A program made the position numbers and the translations under genes. A stretch of DNA of 64,000 bases, from the NCBI RefSeq assembly GCF_963583255.1, contig NC_084807.1, forward strand, positions 14,779,072 through 14,843,071, given 5' to 3'. The DNA is from Pyrus communis. Lineage: Eukaryota > Streptophyta > Magnoliopsida > Rosales > Rosaceae. This document shows positions 1-9,700 of this stretch, piece by piece; position 1 is the first letter of the stretch; every line of letters starts with the position of its first letter. The notes beneath the pieces are model-generated. The model made no database searches, had not been told where the DNA came from, and saw nothing but the letters and a program-made list of their open reading frames with translations.

Positions 1-162
1 AAGAGAAGAGTGCCTAAACGTTCATACAATTCAAGTTTGAGTTGTTGGAATGTTTGGGTGTTTCTTTGATTTCAATGTTTAAATTCAATTCTTTTTGTTT
101 TGTACGTATGAGGAATGGAAGAGAAGAGTGCCTAAACGTTCATACAATTCAAGTTTGAGTTG
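1..162 (+). repeat. Type-A Athila LTR, left part
   Basis: This is the left part of a plus-strand type-A LTR whose start lies outside the window. It resumes at 14589 after the Ath-1 insertion. It holds a tandem pair of a roughly 118-bp unit (gcctaaacgttcatac... twice, near 11 and 131), also seen in every other type-A LTR here. Its last five bases, AGTTG, are the target duplicated by Ath-1. Confidence 0.85.
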
Positions 163-2402
163 TGATGCGAGAATTACTTGACACTCAAATTAAACCCTCG
201 TTTGACAATTGTAGTAGAATGGATAAGTGAGGGATCGTTCTAGACCGGGGATTAGGAGGGCTTGCTAAAACCTTCTAAATTGACTTAAAAACATAAAAAC
301 TAAATTAAAATACTCTTAACAAGACTACTATGACTCAGAATGGCTTTGAAAAACTCAAATTGTCTAAAACAATCAAATTGACTCAAATAGAAGCTAGAAC
401 CTGATTTAGACGAATTTGCAATTGTTTATGACTCCAAAAGCTTAAAGATACAAAAATAAAACAAATACGAATGATTAAGACTTAACAAAATAGGGGGGGA
501 ATTGTGGTTGGACGATATTAAATTAAAAAGACAGAATATAATTAAAGGCAAAATGTAAATATGAATGTGATAAAAATATGGATGATGGAATAGCCAAGGG
601 GTTCTTCTCCACACATGTTACACTTGCAAACAAAATTGATTCTCAGTTGGTCTTTCGATAAGTTGTGAAACTCAATGCTCCAAGTTAATTAGATCCGCTT
701 AGATTAACTTTCAGATTTCCCTAAATTCGTTGGATTGAATGGAATACGCATTACAACCAAATTATTTTTAATCAAAGTCCCTAACTATGGAATACGCATG
801 ATAGAGACATTTAACCAAGATCATTAAGTTCAACGGAAATCATAAACATCGACGAGGCATTCGTTACTATGGAATACGCATGAAACTTATGCCAAGAATT
901 CGTTTAACGCGATTGTTTATAAGCAACCTCTACTACTTGTGAATATAAGTTCATAACGATTAGGTGAAATTCACTTATATTCTAGCGTCATATTTATGCA
1001 TGAAAATTAAGCTTGCAATCTCAATGAACATACATAAATAAGTTATCAATCAAACAGTTAAACGAATTGAATCCACAACTTATGAAATTCCAACCAAACG
1101 TAATCAATTCAAAATGCAAATATAAACATAGTTTCGAATCACCCCCTAGCTAAAGGGGGTTTAGTTCCTCATAACTTTGAAATCAAAGAAACACCTAAAC
1201 ATTCCAACAACTCAAACGTGAATTGTATGAACGTTTAGGCACTCTTCTCTTCCCTTCTCATACGTACAAAACAAAGAGAATTAAATTTAAACTTTGAAAT
1301 CAAAGAAACACCTAAACATTCCAACAACTCAAACTTGAATTGTATGAACGTTTAAGCACTCTTTTCTTCCTCGTTGTTGTAGCACAAGGTCTAAGGTGAG
1401 CTTTGGGGATTATGTGAAGTGTTTTGGAGGGATGGGAAGTGGTTGGATAGTGGCTGCAATGAAGGAGAAAAACTGCACAGAAAATGGAAGTGTTTGTAAC
1501 TGAAAATGTGTATGGAAGAGTGAATGAATTTTGAGGAGTGTTGGATGCTTATTTATAGGTGAAATGGGGGAACAAAAGAGGGAATATTGCAGCTAGGAGG
1601 GGATGAATGATTATGGGTGCATGTGTTTGGAATAATGAAGGGGGAATGTATGTAATAAAACAACTAGGAAAAGTTATGGAAAGTTGGAAATGGGAGTGGG
1701 AACTCACGGCATTGTTGGGTTGTTTATGGGAGAATAAATGTATGATAATGGCTAAATAATTAAAGGGAATGAATGGGAGTGACACTAGGTTGGTTATGCA
1801 TGTGAATGCAAGGAGGAAAGCTGAAAATGCAAGGGAAGCTCACGGCACAATGTTGTTTTGCTTCTTGAAATGCATGTGAATGCATTTGAGTGTAATATGA
1901 AAAGAATGACTAATTAATGTATGTAGGGTTGATATGCATGTGAATTAGGTTGGAAAGAGGTGGAAGTGGAATGTTATGCAATGATAATGTCTTGTAAAGA
2001 TGCTAATAAATAATGCATGTAGGGTTAGCTAGGTTGGCTTTGTTTGGGTGCATGTATGTTAATGGTGGTTTTGCATGTGAATTGATGGATTGTTTTTGAT
2101 GGAATGGATGGTTCTTTGCATGGCTATAAGGGATAGAATAAGAGAGAATGGGCTAGGCCCTTTGTTTTATGTCCAAAGTGAAAATAAGGCCTTCAAATTC
2201 GTCCAAACTTTGGCTCCATGGATAAGCTATCCAATCCATGCCCAAAAATGCTCCAAATGGCCTCAAAATGCACTTTCTTGCTCCCTAAGCCCTTAGAACC
2301 TGAAAACACACAAAAGAAGCATAAAGAACTAAAATAACTAAAGAAACATAACGTAAATGTACGAGAACAAGCCATTTAAGTCGCATGAATATGCTCCTAT
2401 CA
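163..2402 (-). repeat. Ath-1 3' LTR
   Basis: This 2240-bp LTR is a near-perfect copy of 12349-14588 and ends TG/CA. On the minus strand a TATA box (TATAAAT, 1551-1557) lies before the tandem-duplicated segment (about 1180-1370) that is typical of type-A LTRs. Short open frames inside it are not genes: they lie in LTR sequence and are duplicated with it. Confidence 0.97.
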
Positions 2403-2418
2403 AATACCCCCACACTTA
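2403..2418 (-). other. Ath-1 polypurine tract
   Basis: Read on minus, TAAGTGTGGGGGTATT lies directly upstream of the 3' LTR. This is the expected plus-strand DNA primer. Similar tracts precede the 3' LTRs of Ath-2, Ath-4 and Ath-7. Confidence 0.9.
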
Positions 2419-3178
2419 GCTTTTGCTAGTCCTCGAGCAAAACAGAATAAAAACAAATAAACAAAACGACACTAAACACGTAAAACACAACCTAAACCTT
2501 CCAACAACCGTCTTAGGGATTTCCAATGCACATGACATGTTAAAAATCATCATTCTCACAGATTTTTAGTCATCTTCACACTTAAGTACATTCTTAATCA
2601 TAGTCACCATATACTAGTTCACAATTAAGCATTTAAAACCATGTTTTGAATGTAGTAACATGCCTTAGAGAATTTGCTCAATTCCTTACAAGATATGCAC
2701 TCGATTTTCACTCAGAATTTCTAACTACACACCCTAATCTAGTCATATGTGAGAAGATTGATGTAAACATGAAAACGAACACTCACATATATGTATCATA
2801 AAGAGAGCAATTTCTGGAGTTAATAAGCATGTTTAGGTATGATCTCATGAATGGAATGCTACTACTTAGAATGAGAACCAGTGATTCCATAAGCTCATAT
2901 CAATTTCAAACTCCGCAAATTGAAACACATAACACTCAAGATAGAAGTTGAGGGAGGTAACGGGGCTAAGGGTAATGGTTTAACAAAGAAAGGTAGAGTA
3001 CACAAACGTTCTTAAAGCAATAGTGAGCAAAGTATTGAATTAGGCACTTAGAATTCCCTTTAGAACGCAGAAGTTAACTTTGAACACCCAAGGGGAAGTC
3101 ACAACACTTAGGGCCATATTCAAACTTTTTGGGCCCTTTCATCAACAATCACACTTGTGAGTCCATTCTCACTTATTT

Positions 3179-3184
3179 TCACTC

Positions 3185-3239
<55 letters not shown>

Positions 3240-3246
3240 CTTTTTC
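3179..3246. repeat. Pyrimidine-rich low-complexity tract
   Basis: A cttttctttt run grades into poly(T) with single C interruptions. Purine-rich or T-rich counterparts occur at the same place in Ath-2 (about 42487-42529) and Ath-7 (about 62766-62820), so this is an expandable part of the Athila 3' region. Confidence 0.9.
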
Positions 3247-3910
3247 CCGTGCCTCCTTTAAGACTTAGGCACATACATACACACAAAAATCCCTTCCCCC
3301 ACACTTATTTTCTGCAACATATTAATAAAAAGGAATTCAATTAAGTCATGCTCACTATCCTTTAAGAACAAGGGTATAGGAAAGTCCTACTCTAGGCTAG
3401 GTAAGGGGTGATGTGGGTTAACAAAGAATAAAGGCTAAACGAGGCTCAACGGGGTTAAAACTTACAATAAATACGAAATATGGGAAGTAAGGCTATTTGG
3501 TTATGGTGGCAACTACACAACTTCATCTTGATATATGTTATGCAATTCAATGTCATGCTTTGAATGAAACGGATATAAGTTCTAGCATTTAGTTCTATCA
3601 TGATACAATTGCATTCTAAGTAGTAACCAAGCAAGGAATAATGAGATCATGCAACAACTTTAGAAAACAAAGAATCACAGAAAATAACTCTCCAAAGAAG
3701 GTAATGGCTCGAGTCTCACAGGGTTGTAGCGTTTGTTTGAGTTCCTTCCTTCAAGCATGTTACAAAAACGAATTTTTCTTTTATGATTGCATGTGAAGTC
3801 ATATATTATAACCATAACTAAGCATAAACCAAGAGTAAATCAAACTTTTCTCTATGTTTATAACTCTTTCTAACCGTCATGCAATTATAAACCAAATCCT
3901 TAACATTGTG

Positions 3911-4215
3911 TTGGAAGGTATCCTAAGACACAAACTCACAAAAACGACTCAAAACACTCTTTTTAGGCTTTTCAAAACAATTTTTCAAATTTTTATGTGC
4001 TTTTCGGAGTTATAAAACAACACACACTAAAATAGTTTTAAAACAGTGAGAAACAACATGTGAAGTGATAGGTGATAAAATCCAACGAATTTGCATCAAA
4101 TATACTTAGTTACCCCCCCACACTTAAATCAAACATTGTCCTCAATGTTTTAAGCATAGATTCACACAAAGCATAAGTAAATACACAAAAAGCACTTAAA
4201 CATACTAAACATGGC
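3911..4215 (-). repeat. Post-pol repeat copy 1 (Ath-1)
   Basis: This segment runs from the ...aagacacaaac stretch to the ...tgtcctcaatgttttaagca stretch. It recurs, diverged, at 6236-6560. The two copies bracket the captured antisense module. Ath-7 and Ath-3 have the segment only once, so Ath-1 carries a duplication. Confidence 0.7.
4111..4125 (-). other. Internal polypurine-like motif, distal copy
   Basis: Read on minus, TAAGTGTGGGGGGGTA closely resembles the terminal polypurine tract. The same motif follows the coding region in Ath-2, Ath-3, Ath-4 and Ath-7. Its conservation suggests a function, for example a second plus-strand priming site, but that is inference. Confidence 0.6.
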
Positions 4216-4895
4216 AAAATGTAATTAACAAAGAGAAGAGTTTAGGGACGCAAATCTGGTTATGGAGTGTAAATTCCATCTTCTCTTTGTTGATTGCAAT
4301 GAGGCTTGATCTTGATGATCCACAGGCTTACTCTCGAACTGGTTTCCGCCCATCATTGATTTTCCTTTGTGCTACTGGGCTGGAGGATTCTTTTGGTCTT
4401 CCCCGAAGGTCTGAGCTTATCCCTTTTGTCTGTTTCTTTGTTCAATCTGTGCAGGAGTGGTCCCTTCTCTGGAAGTGTATCAACCGTTGAAGATGACTAC
4501 TCGAGAGCAACGCTAGGTAAGCAATCAGGAATAGGTTCCAGGCAGTTGGCTCCAGATCGGAAGACTGACTCCAAGTGCCGGCTGATTGCTTCTTTCACTT
4601 TGCCATGCGAGTAAGAACAAGGACAAAGAAAAAGACAGGGAGAGAGCATGATATGAGATACTTTTGCTTTTGACCTTGATGATATGAGATACCTTTGCTT
4701 TTGAAGAAGCGGTGAAGGAATCAGCGCATGTATTTCCTCCTGGGTCATATGTACTCCAGGTATCTGGTATCATCTTTGGGGAAGAAGAAAATTTTGAGTA
4801 ATTCAAAAGGCTTTGCTGGGAGTGCGCCCTCAGAGGTGAGAGAGAGTTGGGCATTTTTCTTCAGGTTTACCCTGCCATAAAAGACGAAGGTCGAC

Positions 4896-4904
4896 ATATA
4901 TAGA
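4896..4904 (+). promoter_or_regulatory. Candidate TATA box in the antisense module
   Basis: ATATATAGA lies within a block almost identical in the Ath-2 module (about 44316-44324). It is about 520 bp upstream of the start codon. A second, closer candidate is TTTTTATGG near 5309 (TTTTATAGA near 44743 in Ath-2), about 115-125 bp upstream of the ATG. No expression evidence is available from sequence alone. Confidence 0.35.
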
Positions 4905-5422
4905 GATAATATCAAGTGGTGGTACTTTTTACCTTCGTCGACAAACGTTTTGATCCCGCAAATCCGGCTTTTTGAAATAATGGCGCCTCTTCGATCTCTG
5001 AACACGCCTCTTCGATTTCTGAGCAGGCGCCCCTTCGAGTGCTGAACGACACGTGGTAGTGCAGATGCGGCTCCTTTTGACAAAGCTGCACGCGTCTTCT
5101 GAAAAGCTGAGAAAGTGTCGCCGAACTTTGCGCTTGTCGGCTAAAGACGTGTAATTGAGATGATGGCCTCCACGTGTTATCAGCTTTGTCAGATATCTTT
5201 TGACAAAGCTGAACGCGTTTTCTGAAAAACCGCGAAAGCGTCGTCGAAATTTGCGGAGGAAAATCCGGATCTCTGAATCGGTGGACGCGTCGCCATGGCT
5301 TTTTATGGAGCTATCGATCACCCCAACAAATACACTCTGAAGAAATCCCATTCTTGAAAAATCGACTCCGGCCCTTTGAGAATTAACTCCAACCACCCCT
5401 TCTTTCTGAACACTTTTGAAAA

Positions 5423-6115
5423 ATGGCAAACTCATCGAACCTTAGCTTGGAATTGAGCCTTAGCAGTGATACGGGCGCGCCGCGTCAAGGTAACGTATGG
5501 CGCCCTTCTTTCTTTTCTTCTAACGGTCCTCTCACAGGTGAAGACTCCGTGATGCAGGACGCCACAACAGCTACAATAGTAGCTAGGAACCTCCTCACTC
5601 CGAAAGATAGTAGGCTGCTGTCAGGACGGTCCGATGAGCTGGCCGTTCAAGAGTCCCTCGCACTTAGTGTTCAGTGTGCGAGTTCTGTGTCCAACATGGG
5701 CCAACGCCTGCTTGCCCGCTCCCGTCAGGTGGAATCATTGATGGCAGAGGTGGAAAGTCTCAAGCAGGAGATCCAGCAGCTGAAGTATGAGAATAGAAGT
5801 TTGCACGTGCTTGCAAACAACTATTCGACGGGCATGAAGAGGAAGCTTGATGAGCTGCAAGAGTCTGAAGGTCGGATTCACAGTGACCGTCAAAGGTTCT
5901 CGTCTTTCCTCCAGAGGCAACTTTTTCCTGGCTCATCCAGCGCTTGGCCAAGTATTGAGGCCTGGAATGCTCTATCTTCGATGCCTTCTGCTCCTATGCC
6001 TTCTGTTCCAACGCCTTCTGTTCCTACGCCTTCCGCTCCGATGCCTTCTGCTCCTACGCCTTCCGCTTCAAGAGTAAAGCCACGTAGTGGGGCCTCAAGC
6101 AAACACCCTTTGTGA
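5423..6115 (+). CDS. Captured antisense coiled-coil protein, copy 1
   Basis: This is an intact 230-residue frame encoded opposite to Ath-1. I do not recognise a named family. The N-terminus is Ser-rich (MANSSNLSLELSLSSD). A heptad-rich coiled coil covers about residues 95-150 (LMAEVESLKQEIQQLKYEN and following). A conserved FPGSSSAWPSIEAWNAL stretch follows. The C-terminus is a Pro/Ser/Ala repeat (PMPS/PTPS units) with a basic end. The ATG at 5423 is chosen because the Ath-2 copy starts at the matching MANSS. The two copies differ mostly at synonymous positions and by changes in the C-terminal repeat, which suggests selection on the protein. It is probably a captured host gene; a DNA- or partner-binding role would be speculation. 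Confidence 0.75.
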   Translation: MANSSNLSLELSLSSDTGAPRQGNVWRPSFFSSNGPLTGEDSVMQDATTATIVARNLLTPKDSRLLSGRSDELAVQESLALSVQCASSVSNMGQRLLARSRQVESLMAEVESLKQEIQQLKYENRSLHVLANNYSTGMKRKLDELQESEGRIHSDRQRFSSFLQRQLFPGSSSAWPSIEAWNALSSMPSAPMPSVPTPSVPTPSAPMPSAPTPSASRVKPRSGASSKHPL

Positions 6116-6235
6116 AGCACCATCTTTCTTTGTTTAGCAGTGCCTATCAATAAATCAAACATTTTCTCAATGTTACAATCATAGACTCACATAATTAATA
6201 AACAAACAAACAATAACAACTAAACAACCTAAGTA

Positions 6236-6309
6236 GCGCTAAGACACAAACAAACACCAAAATGACTCAAATGACTCTAAAAACACATATTTTTGGGTTT
6301 TTCAAAAGA

Positions 6310-6348
<39 letters not shown>

Positions 6349-6560
6349 CAAATTTTCGAAGTTTTATACCAAGACACTATAAAACACTCTAAAAACGCTT
6401 AAAACAGCAAGAAACAACATTCTAAGTGATAGGTGAATAAATCCCACGAAATTCATGCAAATACAAATTGTTTACCCCCCCACACTTAAATCAAACCTTG
6501 TCCTCAATGTTTTAAGCAGAAAGTCACAACAGAGCAAGCAAATAAACAAATACGAGAAAG
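6236..6560 (-). repeat. Post-pol repeat copy 2 (Ath-1), with 35-bp poly(T)
   Basis: This is a diverged copy of 3911-4215 on the pol side of the captured module. A partial further copy (aaatcaaacatt...ctcaatgtt) lies at about 6149-6205. A pure T run occupies 6312-6346. The duplication around the module is consistent with template switching or unequal recombination when the module was acquired. Confidence 0.65.
6471..6487 (-). other. Internal polypurine-like motif, proximal copy
   Basis: Read on minus, TAAGTGTGGGGGGGTAAA lies about 230 bp after the pol stop. This is the position at which Ath-3, Ath-4 and Ath-7 carry theirs. Confidence 0.6.
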
Positions 6561-6645
6561 AAAGCAAAGTAAGGCAGTAAAGAAAAAGAAAGGAATAAAA
6601 ATAAGTCTCTTAAAGGGGTTTTCCAAGTTCTTCTCTATTCGGATG

Positions 6646-6670
6646 CATGGGTTGCCTCCCAAGTAGCGCT
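6646..6670 (-). other. Conserved post-pol motif with short inverted repeat
   Basis: Read on minus, AGCGCTACTTGGGAGGCAAC followed by CCATG. The block recurs just after the coding region at 19580-19603, 28547-28570 and 63913-63936. TGGG and CCCA can pair around AGGCAA to form a small hairpin. From memory, similar sequences follow pol in other plant Athila elements. The function is unknown. Confidence 0.6.
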
Positions 6671-6705
6671 TTCTTTTACGTCTTGCAGCCGGACGGTACC
6701 TCCGT

Positions 6706-9700
6706 TTAAGCTTGACTAGGTTCCACAGCATGGAGGGGTACCTCCTCCACGACATGCTCCTCAAACATCTCGTAATAGGGCTTCAATCGATGCCCATTCA
6801 CTTTGAATTCTTGCTGCGTCCTTGAACTTTTGATTTGCACTGCACCATGAGGGAAAACATTTGTAACAACAAACGGGCCAATCCATTTAGAACGCAACTT
6901 ACCAGGAAACAACCGTAGGCGAGAGTTGAAAAGTAACACTTTCTGCCCAACTGTGAAGGTCTTGGTTCGAATCATTTTATCATGGAATGCTTTGGTCTTG
7001 GTTTTGTACATCCGGGCATTCTCATAGGCTTCATTCCGAATCTCCTCAAGTTCATTCAATTGGAGCTTCCTATGAACTCCCGCTGCATCTATGTCCATGT
7101 TGAAAATCTTCACGGCCCAATGTGCCTTGTGCTCTAACTCTACGGGCAAATGACATGGCTTACCATAGACGAGCCGAAAAGGTGACATCCCAATGGGTGT
7201 TTTGTATGCCGTACGATATGCCCACAGTGCATCATCTAAACGTAAGCTCCAATCCCTCCTTGTTGGTCCAACGGTCTTCTCCAAAATTTGTTTGATTTCT
7301 CGGTTAGACACCTCGGCTTGGCCATTTGTTTGAGGATGGTAAGGTGTGGAGACCTTATGGTTGACATGGTACTTTCTTAGCAACGCCTCAATGGTCCGAT
7401 TGCAAAAGTGAGACCCTCCATCACTTATGATTACTCTCGGCATTCCAAACCTAGCAAAAATGTTAGTTTTCACGAAATCTGCAACCACCTTAGAATTGTT
7501 AGTACGGGTGGCTTTTGCTTCCACCCATTTTGAAACATAATCAACGGCTAGCAAGATATAAGTGAAACCATAAGATGGAGGAAAAGGCCCCATGAAATCA
7601 ATGCCCCAAACATCAAAAATTTCAACATTAAAGACAGGGGTTTGCATCATTTGGTCCTTGGTACCTATGTTACCCATTCGTTGGCAACGATCACAAGACA
7701 TACAAAAGGTTCTAGCATCCCCAAATATAGTCGGCCAATAAAAACCACACTCTAGAACCTTGAGGGCAGTGCGTTGTGTGCCAAAATGACCACCACATGC
7801 ATATGTGTGACAAAAGTTTAGAATAGAGTGAAATTCAGAATCATGCACACATCTACGTACAATTTGATCTGAGCAATACTTCCACAAATAAGGGTCATCC
7901 CAAACATAGAAACGTGCATCATTTTTAAGCTTATCACGTTGGTGCTTGTTTAGTTCATTTGGAATTTGTTTAGCCACCAAGTAATTCACTAAATCTGCAT
8001 ACCATGGTTCACTTACCTCAATGGATAGCAGCTGCTCATCGGGAAAAGTTTCAGGGATAGGCACGGCATGTTCATGCTCCTCGTGGATCATTCGGCTTAA
8101 ATGGTCAGCCACTACATTCTCGCTTCCTTTCTTATCCCGGATTTCAATATCAAATTCTTGAAGAAGAAGAATCCAACGGATAAGCCTCGGCTTTGCTTCT
8201 TTTTTTGTGAGCAAGTACCTCAAAGCTGCATGATCAGAATAAACGATTACTTTAGTACCAATTAAATATGAACGGAATTTATCTAAAGCAAAAACCACAG
8301 CTAGAAGTTCTTTTTCCGTCGTGGAGTAGTTCAATTGGGCATCATTGAGAGTCCGAGAGGCATAGTATATGACATGCGGCCGCTTGTCTCTTCTTTGTCC
8401 TAGAACAGCTCCTAATGCATAGTCGGATGCATCGCACATGAGCTCGAACGGAAGGCTCCAATCTGGAGGTACAATAATGGGGGCCGAGACTAGCTTCTCC
8501 TTGAGTTGGTTAAATGCCGAATTACACTCTTCATCAAACTTGAATGGCACATCTTTTTGAAGCAATCGGCAAAGAGGGTTGGACATCTTGGAGAAGTCTT
8601 TGATAAAACGCCTATAGAACCCTGCATGGCCAAGAAACGAACGTACCTCTCTAACCGAAGTAGGAGAGGGTAAGTGACGTACAAGGTCTATTTTCGATTT
8701 ATCTACTGCAATTCCTTTTTCTGAAACAATATGTCCTAAAACTATACCTTGTTTCACCATAAAGTGACATTTCTCCCAATTCAAGACAAGGTTAGTTTCA
8801 ACACATCGTTTCAAAATTAAGGTCAGATTATCCAAGCAATTATCAAATGAACTCCCAAATACACTGAAATCATCCATGAAAACCTCAATGATCTTTTCAA
8901 CAAAATCGGAAAATATACTTACCATACACCTTTGGAAAGTGGCCGGTGCGTTGCATAAGCCAAATGGCATGCGACGATAAGCAAATGTTCCAAAGGGACA
9001 TGTGAATGTGGTCTTCTCTTGATCATCCGGGGCTATCACAATTTGGTTATATCCAGAGTATCCATCAAGAAAACAGTAAAAGGCATGACCGGCTAACCTT
9101 TCGAGCATCTGGTCGATGAATGGCAAAGGAAAGTGATCTTTCCTAGTCATGGCATTTAGCTTCCGGTAATCGATACATACTCGCCATCCAGTCTGAATGC
9201 GTGTAGGCACGAGCTCATTCTCATCATTCTTGATAACAGTTACTCCGGACTTCTTGGGAACGACTTGAACTGGAGAGACCCAACGGCTATCGGAGATAGG
9301 GTAGATCACTCCGCAATCCAAAAGCTTGATTATTTCCTTCTTCACCACTTCCATCATCGGAGGGTTGAGACGGCGTTGAGCCTCTCGGGATGGCTTAGTC
9401 CCCTCCTCAAGAAGTATACGGTGCATGCATGTGGTAGGGCTTATTCCTTTAATGTCGGCCAAAGTCCACCCTATGGCCGTTTTGTGCTCTCGCAGCACCC
9501 TCACAAGCTTCTCCTCCTCCATTGCCGTGAGACTTGATGAAATGATGACGGGCAATGTTTCGCCTTCTCCCAAAAACACATACTTCAAATGGTCCGGCAA
9601 CGGCTTAAGTTCAAGCGATGGTGCCTGAACAACAGAAGGTAGCATCTTAGTGGAAACTGAATTTGAAAGTGAGAGTGGAACCTTACCATATTGTTGTGGC

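Larger units (their letters stand above)
2419..4269 (-). other. Ath-1 long 3' untranslated region
   Basis: No credible coding sequence is present. The region is alignable by eye with 41738-43570 (Ath-2) and 62023-63900 (Ath-7), and in reverse orientation with the 3' regions of Ath-3 and Ath-4. It is therefore a conserved part of the Athila body. It includes a long pyrimidine tract (about 3179-3246) and a second polypurine-like motif (4111-4125). Confidence 0.8.
4270..6150 (+). other. Captured gene module, antisense to Ath-1
   Basis: This block lies between conserved Athila 3' sequences and runs opposite to the element. The uninterrupted version in Ath-7 passes straight from ...ctggttatggagtg into the post-pol motif, which fixes the left junction near 4269. 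The right junction near 6150 is approximate. A homologous module lies in Ath-2 (43571 to about 45585). The module has a long leader with splice-like boundaries (a candidate exon 4456-4515 between a CAG and a GTAAGC), TATA-like motifs, and a 230-codon ORF at its end. GC content is visibly higher than in the surrounding element. Confidence 0.75.

Noticed and set aside
426..614. Short minus-strand ORF inside the Ath-1 LTR, repeated at 12612-12800
   Set aside because: It is identical only because the LTRs are duplicates. No codon bias, conserved domain or match in older type-A LTRs supports a protein.
4497..5435. Minus-strand ORFs of 83-168 codons in the module leader
   Set aside because: Their frames are not maintained between the Ath-1 and Ath-2 copies in the way the plus-strand ORF is, and no domain is visible.
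5423..6115. The antisense ORF as an Athila envelope-like gene
   Set aside because: It is on the opposite strand to gag-pol and shows no signal peptide or membrane segment.
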